Below, piece by piece: positions 55,258 through 61,750 of a stretch of 64,000 nt of DNA; the stretch's first letter is position 1, and the number at the start of each line of letters is the position of its first letter. The translations under genes and the position numbers were made by a program. Below the pieces are notes generated by a model. That model was not told where the DNA came from and did no database searches. It saw only the letters and a list, made by a program, of their open reading frames with translations. This DNA is from Rhodococcus spongiicola. GTDB taxonomy: Bacteria; Actinomycetota; Actinomycetes; Mycobacteriales; Mycobacteriaceae. The stretch lies in the NCBI RefSeq assembly GCF_004011835.1, contig NZ_RKLN01000002.1, forward strand, positions 105,469 through 169,468, read 5' to 3'.

Positions 55258-57024
55258 TTGGACAAGCAGCCTGGTGTGCAGTTCCTTGGCCCCGAACAGC
55301 GGGAGCGGGCCTGGGAGCAGTTGGGGACCGAGCAGTTCGACGTGGTGGTAGTCGGTGGCGGTGTCGTCGGGGCGGGTGCCGCACTCGATGCCGCGACCCG
55401 TGGATTGAAGGTCGCACTCGTCGAGGCGCGCGATTTCGCGTCGGGCACGTCGTCACGGTCCTCGAAGATGTTTCACGGCGGCCTGCGCTACCTCGAGCAA
55501 CTCGAGTTCGGTCTGGTGGCGGAGGCGCTGCGCGAGCGCGAGTTGTCGATGTCGACCCTCGCGCCCCACCTGGTCAAACCGCTGAGTTTCCTCTTCCCGC
55601 TGACTCACAGGGTGTGGGAGCGCCCGTACATGGCAGCCGGCTTCCTGCTGTACGACCGGATGGGTGGTGCGAAGTCCGTTCCACCGCAGAAACATCTGAC
55701 GCGTGCAGGGGCGTTGCGCATGGCGCCCGGGCTCAAGCGGAACGCGCTCATCGGTGGAATCCGCTTCTTCGACACCGTCGTCGACGACGCTCGTCACACT
55801 ATGACGGTCGCGCGCACCGCTGCTCACTACGGGGCGGTGGTGCGGACCTCGACGCAGGTGGTGGGTTTCCTGCGGGAGGCCGACCGGGTTTCGGGCGTAC
55901 AGGTGCGCGATTCGGAGACCGGGGCGACGACGGAGGTCAAGGGCCACGTCGTGATCAATGCGACGGGCGTGTGGACCGACGAGATCCAGGCGTTGTCCAA
56001 GCAGCGCGGCCGGTTCCGGGTACGGGCGTCCAAGGGTGTTCACGTCGTTGTTCCGCGAGATCGCATCGTGAGCGACTCCGCGATCATTCTGCGCACCGAG
56101 ACGTCCGTCCTGTTCGTCATCCCGTGGGGCAATCACTGGATCATCGGCACTACCGACACCGACTGGAACCTCGACCTGGCCCATCCAGCGGCGACGAGGG
56201 CCGATATCGACTACATCCTGGGCCGCGTGAACACAGTGCTCGTCACTCCTCTCACGTACGAAGACATCGACGGCGTCTACGCCGGACTGCGACCGCTGCT
56301 GGCGGGGGAGAGCGACGAAACGTCCAAGCTCTCGCGCGAGCATGCGGTCGCCCGGGTAGCCCCCGGCCTGGTCGCGATCGCCGGCGGCAAGTACACCACC
56401 TACCGGGTGATGGGCCGAGACGCCGTCGATCTCGCCGCCGAGGACATCCCCGCGCGCGTGGCGCCGTCGATCACCGAGAAGGTCCCGTTGGCCGGTGCCG
56501 ACGGGTACTTCGCACTGGTCAACCAGACCGTGCACTTGGGGGCGTTGCATGGGCTGCACCCCTACCGGATCAAGCACCTGCTGGATCGCTACGGGTCGCT
56601 GATCGACGAGGTCCTCGATCTCGCCGACGGGTCACCGGAACTGCTCCAGCCGATCACCGAGGCGCCTGCCTATCTTCAGGTCGAGGCGGTGTACGCGGCC
56701 GCGGCGGAGGGGGCGCTGCATCTCGAGGACATGCTCGCGAGGCGTACCCGCATCTCGATCGAGTACTCGCACCGCGGCGTCGACTGCGCCGAGCAGGTGG
56801 CACGTCTGATGGCTCGGGTGCTGGGCTGGGGCGAGGCCGAGATCGCCGGCGAGGTCGACAACTACCGGGCCCGCGTCGAGGCCGAGATCATGTCACAGGC
56901 CCAGCCCGACGACGCGTCCGCCGACGCCTTGCGGGCCGCCGCGCCCGAGGCGCGGGCCGAGATCCTCGAGCCAGTGCCGGGAGCGGTCCCTAGTGGGTCA
57001 GTACGACCTTTAGGACGACGATAG
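55258..57024 (+). CDS. glpD: Glycerol-3-phosphate dehydrogenase (aerobic, FAD)
   Basis: The 588-residue membrane-associated flavoenzyme oxidises glycerol-3-phosphate to DHAP, passing electrons to quinone. Motifs: VVVVGGGVVGAGAALDAATRG, ASGTSSRSSKMFHGGLRYLEQ, FVIPWGNHWIIGTTDTDW and AIAGGKYTTYRVMGRDAV, with the extra C-terminal helical domain. TTG 55258 is the start, with GGGAGA upstream. Its last 35 bp overlap the convergent membrane-protein gene. Confidence 0.94.
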   Translation: MDKQPGVQFLGPEQRERAWEQLGTEQFDVVVVGGGVVGAGAALDAATRGLKVALVEARDFASGTSSRSSKMFHGGLRYLEQLEFGLVAEALRERELSMSTLAPHLVKPLSFLFPLTHRVWERPYMAAGFLLYDRMGGAKSVPPQKHLTRAGALRMAPGLKRNALIGGIRFFDTVVDDARHTMTVARTAAHYGAVVRTSTQVVGFLREADRVSGVQVRDSETGATTEVKGHVVINATGVWTDEIQALSKQRGRFRVRASKGVHVVVPRDRIVSDSAIILRTETSVLFVIPWGNHWIIGTTDTDWNLDLAHPAATRADIDYILGRVNTVLVTPLTYEDIDGVYAGLRPLLAGESDETSKLSREHAVARVAPGLVAIAGGKYTTYRVMGRDAVDLAAEDIPARVAPSITEKVPLAGADGYFALVNQTVHLGALHGLHPYRIKHLLDRYGSLIDEVLDLADGSPELLQPITEAPAYLQVEAVYAAAAEGALHLEDMLARRTRISIEYSHRGVDCAEQVARLMARVLGWGEAEIAGEVDNYRARVEAEIMSQAQPDDASADALRAAAPEARAEILEPVPGAVPSGSVRPLGRR

Positions 57025-57532
57025 CCGTCGCGGCGATCGCAAGGACCGCCGCGCCGATCAGTGTGTAGCCCGAGGGCCGTTCTCCGCGCAGTCGAGCGAT
57101 CACGAAGACCATCGACGCGATCCGGACCAGGATCGCGACCTCGGCGATGAGCTGAGCGGCGGACGGCTCGAGCCACCCGAAGACCGCAGCGGTTGCCAGC
57201 ACCACGATCGGGACGATCGCGGAACTGAGGACAGGCACGGAGTCGCGCAACTCTGCCAGTCGTTCGACGGTCGTCAACTGACGTCCGGTGCGGACAGACT
57301 TGCCCACCCCTTCCGCGAAAGCGTGTGCGACGAAGGTCGAGACCGCAGTCCCGGCGACCACGGCGATGATGCGGGTGTCGCTATGGGTGGCAGACTCTGC
57401 GATGAGCGCCGCGAGGATCAGGATGTTGCCGTACACGTAGGCGCTGATCCGGCTCGCGGCGTTGTCCCTGTCGAGGGGAACCGACCGGCTCAGCAGAGGC
57501 CGGTTCAGTAACGAGCGACGATCCGGATCCAT
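56990..57532 (-). CDS. Multi-pass membrane protein of unknown function
   Basis: The 180-residue protein has about five hydrophobic segments (YVYGNILILAALIAE; IIAVVAGTAVSTFVAHAFAEG; VPVLSSAIVPIVVLATAAVFG; LIAEVAILVRIASMVFVIARL; LIGAAVLAIAATAIVVLKVVL) and a conserved-looking AHAFAEGVGKSVRTGR loop. This resembles small VIT/DUF-type actinobacterial membrane proteins, but no family is firmly recognised. The RBS is weak. The 3' end overlaps glpD by 35 bp on the opposite strand. Confidence 0.6.
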   Translation of the reverse strand: MDPDRRSLLNRPLLSRSVPLDRDNAASRISAYVYGNILILAALIAESATHSDTRIIAVVAGTAVSTFVAHAFAEGVGKSVRTGRQLTTVERLAELRDSVPVLSSAIVPIVVLATAAVFGWLEPSAAQLIAEVAILVRIASMVFVIARLRGERPSGYTLIGAAVLAIAATAIVVLKVVLTH

Positions 57533-57551
57533 GCGACTGAGCGTCGCACGG

Positions 57552-58471
57552 TCAGTACGCCGGCGGCGAGTAGTGGCTTGGATCGTCGCGGTGCTGCAAC
57601 GGTGGCAGGTTGCGGTTCGGCGTGTGCACCAGCGGTGCCTCGGCTGATGCGCGGCCGCTTACCCTGTCCAAACCGGCACGGGCACGGGGATGTTTGCGCC
57701 GGCGCGCCGGGATCAGGAAGAAAGCCGCGTTCACGGCCTGCCCCACTCTCCGGTGCAGCCAGGCGTCGACCGGAGTCCGGCGATAGCCCAGCAGGTCCCG
57801 TACAGCTTGGTCGTAGAGGCCGACCGTCAACCACACCAATCCCTTCGACACCGGGATCCGGATGACGCGCCAGGCGGGTCCGGGTAGCCACGTCAGGAAC
57901 GGGGGCCGGTCGACGCCGGACAGATCGAGTACGTCGCGAGTGGCCTTGTTGTCTTCGAGGACGTTGCGGCACATGTGATCCCAGTACTGCCGGAAATCCT
58001 CCCATGTCTGCGGCACCGGGCGCATGCTCATTCCGTACAGCGATACCACTGGATGTGTTCGGCGAACAGTTGACGCTTCTGCTCCTCGGTGATGCCGCCC
58101 ATGAAGTTGTCGGCGGTGAGGATCGTGCCCACGAAGAACGTCGCATGTGCCCAGTAGAAGGTGTCCGGATCGAGAGCGTGGTAGCGGCGCCCCTTCGCAT
58201 CGATGCCTTTGATGTTGCGGTGGTAGTCGCGGACCTCCTGGGCCGTCTGCTGGGCCCGGTTGCCGTCGAAGACGACACCGCCGATCGGGTACAGGGATCG
58301 CAGCAGGCGCTCCCATCTCTCCTCGAAGAATCGGGAGTGCTGTTCGACGCCGGCACCCAGCCCGGGATGCATGTTCTGCATGGATCCCGCCCACAATCCC
58401 TGGAGCATGCCGCGCCAGTCACCGAAGTAGCGCCACGTGAGCGCGTCCGGCGACAAAGGGGTCGGCCCCAC
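57552..58471 (-). pseudogene. Frameshifted MpaB/DUF2236-family oxygenase
   Basis: Two adjacent frames make one protein of the oxygenase MpaB (DUF2236) family. The first frame, 58471-58028, has WRYFGDWRGMLQGLWAGSM, RDYHRNIKGIDAKGRRYHAL and DPDTFYWAHATFFVG, and ends WYRCTE. The second, from about 58045 down to 57552, continues LYGMSMRPVPQTWEDFRQYW to the end. One base is missing near 58043 (expected TGG TAT CGN CTG TAC). These are haem-type oxidoreductases in some relatives (latex-clearing protein). The 5' end is also suspect: an in-frame TGA lies at 58475-58477, inside a perfect inverted repeat. Confidence 0.75.
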
Positions 58472-58500
58472 CTCTCATTGAGGTGGGGCCGACCCCTTTG
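58454..58500. repeat. Perfect 21-bp inverted repeat with 5-nt loop
   Basis: Arms 58454-58474 and 58480-58500 are exact inverse complements (core GGGGTCGGCCCCACCTC) around TCATT. The left arm is also the first codons of the oxygenase pseudogene. It marks the boundary between chromosomal genes and a zone with transposase remains. It may be a terminator, abutting ends of a mobile element, or the result of an inverted duplication. Confidence 0.85.
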
Positions 58501-58679
58501 CGGTATTGGACGGTCTTCCCGCAGCCCCGCGCTGGCCAGCGGGAATCGCGGTACCCAACTATTGGGCCTCGCGCTCCGACCAGAAATCGGATCTAGACCG
58601 AGAGGGCCACCAACCGGAGCGGCGCATCCAACAGCTCACCTGGGACGCACGGGCGAGCCAATCTACGGTCGGCGCCGCG
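58501..58679. other. Degenerate stretch between the inverted repeat and transposase remnant
   Basis: No intact gene can be read on either strand. Composition is coding-like but frames are interrupted, so it is probably decayed mobile-element sequence. Nothing specific is recognised. Confidence 0.5.
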
Positions 58680-59120
58680 CCCTACATGCCCGCTCCCCGC
58701 TGCTGCGTAGCCACCAAAAGGATTGACTGGAAGCCATTTTCGCCGACGAGAACCACCTCGCCATCGAACTCGGTTGGAACTCTTACCCAACGTCTCATCG
58801 CTGCCTATGCCCAGCCCGACCGCCGCCGCGCCAAGCCATGATGACCGATATCGTCAAGACACTACGCAGCGGCGTGCCCGCGGCCCGGAAGAACTGGGTC
58901 ACCTCGGCCGCGCACTGTGGCCTCGCCGCGCCAACGTACTGCCTACTTCGACCACCACGCCTCCAACGGCCCCACCGAGGGCATCAACGGCCGACTCGAA
59001 GCGGTGCGCCGCAATGCCCTCGGAGTCAGGAACCTGACCCACTACCGACTGCGCACACTGCTGCACTGCGGCAACCTTACCGAACAGATCGATGCACTCT
59101 CGTTCTGGAAGAGCCCCTAA
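58680..59120 (+). mobile_element. Decayed ISL3-family transposase remnant
   Basis: The 3' part of an ISL3-type transposase is spread over at least four frames: LEAIFADENHLAIELGW (from 58729), QRLIAAYAQPDRRRAK, MMTDIVKTLRSGVPA, PEELGHLGRALWPRRANVL and AYFDHHASNGPTEGINGRLE followed by RRNALGVRNLTHYRLRTLLHCG. An in-frame TGA precedes the first block. Multiple frameshifts in about 390 bp mean an old, inactive copy. No clear terminal repeats or target duplication were found. Confidence 0.85.
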
Positions 59121-59173
59121 CCCAAGGAGCGAGTGATCGGGCCTGTTCTCGGCGACCTAGAAGTTACGCTAGT

Positions 59174-59746
59174 TCAATTAACAACGATATCGTCACCCGA
59201 GCGTATTTGTTTACGAACAGCGACTTCTTCCCGCAGCTTGCTGATAAACTGTTCGCCATGAGCGCGGATCACCTGCTTGTCCACTTTAGCAGCGTCATAC
59301 ATCCGTAATGGTCGCAGGAAGTCCATATTGCATAAGTGGGCTGTTTTTCTAAGCGGCTGCAAATATTCATCTACCGTCAGCTCTTGCGCACCACCGGGAT
59401 GGTAATCCTCTTCACTGCCCCCTACTGAGGTAATTACTAACATCTGTTTTCCGCGGAGATGAGTACCTTTGCTGCCATAGGCAAAACCATATAGCAATAC
59501 CTCGTCGATCCATTTCTTTAACAATGGAGGCCCTGCGTACCAATAAAAGGGAAACTGCAACAAGATCCTGTCATGCTCCACTAGGTCCTGTTGCTCTCTC
59601 TCGACATCGATGTTCAGGCTCGGGTATAGAGCATACATATCCTTGGAAGTCTCAACTTGGTCACTCTGAGAGATCATCTCGTTCCATACTCTGTTGACGG
59701 AGGACGTCTCCATGTGCGGATGGAACAACATATGCAAAATTTTCAT
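59174..59746 (-). CDS. NAD(P)H oxidoreductase, flavodoxin-like (MdaB/KefF type), probably acquired
   Basis: The 190-residue flavodoxin-fold quinone reductase has MKILHMLFHPHMETSSVNRVW (N-terminal FMN/FAD loop, in part), ILLQFPFYWYAGPPLLKKWIDEVLLYGFAYG (in part) and MLVITSVGGSEEDYHPGG. It would reduce quinones or other electrophiles by two electrons. GGAG precedes the ATG. Codon use is clearly AT-richer than all core genes in the window (frequent AAT, AAA, TTA-type codons), and it sits beside a transposase remnant, so transfer from a lower-GC bacterium is likely. A doubled operator lies upstream. Confidence 0.85.
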   Translation of the reverse strand: MKILHMLFHPHMETSSVNRVWNEMISQSDQVETSKDMYALYPSLNIDVEREQQDLVEHDRILLQFPFYWYAGPPLLKKWIDEVLLYGFAYGSKGTHLRGKQMLVITSVGGSEEDYHPGGAQELTVDEYLQPLRKTAHLCNMDFLRPLRMYDAAKVDKQVIRAHGEQFISKLREEVAVRKQIRSGDDIVVN

Positions 59747-60269
59747 GCTTTCTCCAATAGAGTTTCAGCGGCAATTTCGCCATCACAATTCCGGCGTTGC
59801 TACTCATGACCTCCACAGCGCAGTTTTCCGATAGCATCCCAGAGATGCCTTTTTCCCTCTGGAGAATCGCGGACATTAAACGGACCGTCTGGACGGTACA
59901 GTGACTGACCGTCTGGACGGTACAGTACCCAAGCCGTGCCCCAACGTCAATCGACAAGCTTCGGGATGACACGCCGACATCCCAGTCCTCGGCGCGGCAG
60001 CCATGGCCCCAAACTGCATTTGCTGTGCGAGCAAAGCATCTGTGGTGCAAGCGGAATCCTCCCCGGCGACGAGCGGCTGCGCCGCCGCGAGCGCGGGCCC
60101 AGGCCGGCGGCAGCCAGCGCCTGATGTCGCGCCGATCGCGTGAACACGTAGTAGTGCACTGGCTCGGCCACGCCGACCTATAGTCAGGGGAACGGGGGTG
60201 TGGTGAGCGCCATCAAAGACCGATGCGCTGTCCTGGAATTCCTGCCGAAACTGAGGAGATTCACTAATC
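59747..60269. other. Gap between the two acquired genes
   Basis: The first 140 bp before the oxidoreductase gene are AT-rich and carry its promoter and the doubled dyad at 59883-59926. From about 59935 to 60180 the composition returns to high GC, but no frame on either strand is recognisable as a gene. No TetR-like regulator gene, intact or broken, was found here. Confidence 0.55.
59883..59926 (-). promoter_or_regulatory. Two identical 20-bp operator copies (ACCGTC-TG-GACGGT)
   Basis: GACCGTCTGGACGGTACAGT occurs at 59883-59902 and 59907-59926, centres 24 bp apart. Each holds a 6-bp dyad with a 2-bp spacer, a typical TetR-family operator. It lies about 140 bp upstream of the oxidoreductase start. 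Confidence 0.75.
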
Positions 60270-60716
60270 ATGACAAGTATGACACGTGAAGAACGTGAAG
60301 CCTTCTTGACCGATGTCCGTATTGGCGTCCTGTCGATAAACGAAGATAACCGAGGTCCTCTCTCGGTCCCTATCTGGTATTACTACAATCCCGGTCGTGA
60401 TCTCTGGCTAACCGCAGGGGAGAATACTCGTAAAGGACGGCTCCTAAGTAGAGCCAAACGTATTGGTTTTTGCGTGCAATGCGAAATACCACCCTATAGG
60501 TATGTCAGCATGGAAGGTCCGTTCACCATTGAAAGCGACGACCCAGACAGTATTCTGGCGGATACCCTTAGACTGGCCCATCGTTATCTGGGTACCGAGG
60601 GCGGTGATGCCTACTACGCCGCTCAAAAAGAGTACTTCGTACGCTCCGGACCGATTCGCCTTCGATTGCAACCCGAACACTGGCTAACGTTCGATGCATC
60701 AAAGCCACGCACCTAG
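60270..60716 (+). CDS. PPOX-class flavin/F420-type split-barrel protein, probably acquired
   Basis: This 148-residue pyridoxamine-5'-phosphate-oxidase-like protein has MTREEREAFLTDVRIGVLSI, PLSVPIWYYYNPGRDLWLTAG and KGRLLSRAKRIGFCVQCEIP, which form the FMN/F420-binding split barrel, then YVSMEGPFTIE. It is probably a small flavin-dependent reductase. Composition is AT-richer than the surrounding core genes, like the oxidoreductase at 59174. GAGGAG lies about 11 bp before the ATG. Confidence 0.82.
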   Translation: MTSMTREEREAFLTDVRIGVLSINEDNRGPLSVPIWYYYNPGRDLWLTAGENTRKGRLLSRAKRIGFCVQCEIPPYRYVSMEGPFTIESDDPDSILADTLRLAHRYLGTEGGDAYYAAQKEYFVRSGPIRLRLQPEHWLTFDASKPRT

Positions 60717-60961
60717 TAACACGTTGTGGTCAAGACTGCGATCCTCGTGTCGCATTGGCCGCATCGCACATAGCGATGATCGGGCACGATGACCGTATTT
60801 GCCGCAGCAAGTTCAGCGAGGAAGACCTGCTCAGCGTTTCCCATCCGATTGCGGTGGCAGTAGTTGGTTTCCCGTTTCAACCCGTCTTTCAGGGTATGCA
60901 CCAGATCCTTCGCCATTCGTGTCAGGTCCGAGGGGGGACGGGCTGGCCCCCGGTGGTTCGG
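60717..60961. other. Gene-less remnant between the acquired zone and nei2
   Basis: A 67-codon minus-strand frame (60916-60713, with KDLVHTLKDGLKRETNYCHR and AAANTVIVPDHRYV) is the only notable reading. It belongs to no recognised family and lacks a clear start signal. Probably the right-hand debris of the insertion. Confidence 0.4.
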
Positions 60962-61747
60962 TCAGGCCGGCGGCTGACAGGTCGGGCAGTAGAACACAGC
61001 GCGCTGCGTCCCAGATCGCTCACCCAGGTCGGTTGCGACGATCGTCGTCCCGCAGCGCAGGCAGGGCTCGCCGCCGCGGCCGTACACCCACTCACGCCGG
61101 CCGGGCCGCCGATCCCCGGTGGTGATGCGAGTTGCGCGACGGCGGTTGGCCTGCAGCAGCCGATACGCCAGGTCCACGACCGCGGGCAGGTTCGGCACCC
61201 GATCGGTGGGTGTGCGCGGATCAATGCCACGAAGGAAGCAGATCTCGTTGCGGTACGCGTTCCCGATACCGGCCATGATGCGTTGGTCGAGCAGGGCCTC
61301 ACCGATCGGACGGTCGCCGGCCGCAGCGAGATTCGCCGCGGCGGCGGAAGCGTCCCAATCCGGGCCGAGCAGATCCGGGCCGAGGTGCCCGACGACGTCG
61401 TCCTCGTCGCTGCGCGCGAGGACCTCGGTGATTCCGAGCAGAAATCCCACCGCGACGGTCTCCTGCGTGCCGAGGACGATCCGCACTTGGTGCGCCGGGC
61501 GCCTCCACCGAGCGCCACGCGGGTACACCCGCCAGACGCCGTCCATCTTCAGGTGGGTGTGGACCGTATGGTCGCCGACGCGGATCAGCAGGTGCTTGCC
61601 GCGGGCGAGCACCTCGTCGACCCGTTGGCCCGACAGATCGACGGTCGCGAAGCGCGGCACCCGGATGTCGCACTCGGTGAGCACGTTTCCGGTCAGAGCC
61701 GCGCCGAGGTTGTGCGCGACCCGCCAGACGGTGTCCCCTTCCGGCAC
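60962..61747 (-). CDS. nei: Fpg/Nei-family DNA glycosylase, Nei2-like
   Basis: The 261-residue bifunctional glycosylase/AP lyase removes oxidised bases. The catalytic N-terminus is exact (MPEGDTVWRVA, Pro2 nucleophile and Glu3), with LARGKHLLIRVGDHTVHTHLKMDG, the helix-two-turn-helix DQRIMAGIGNAYRNEI and a C-terminal zinc finger CLRCGTTIV...FYCPTC. It begins 3 bp after lhr ends, so lhr-nei form one operon for DNA repair. Confidence 0.93.
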   Translation of the reverse strand: MPEGDTVWRVAHNLGAALTGNVLTECDIRVPRFATVDLSGQRVDEVLARGKHLLIRVGDHTVHTHLKMDGVWRVYPRGARWRRPAHQVRIVLGTQETVAVGFLLGITEVLARSDEDDVVGHLGPDLLGPDWDASAAAANLAAAGDRPIGEALLDQRIMAGIGNAYRNEICFLRGIDPRTPTDRVPNLPAVVDLAYRLLQANRRRATRITTGDRRPGRREWVYGRGGEPCLRCGTTIVATDLGERSGTQRAVFYCPTCQPPA

Positions 61748-61750
61748 TGT

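Noticed and set aside
59661-60050. Minus-strand frame overlapping the start of the acquired oxidoreductase as a TetR gene
   Set aside because: No helix-turn-helix or family motif is seen, and the frame overlaps the start of a well-supported gene.
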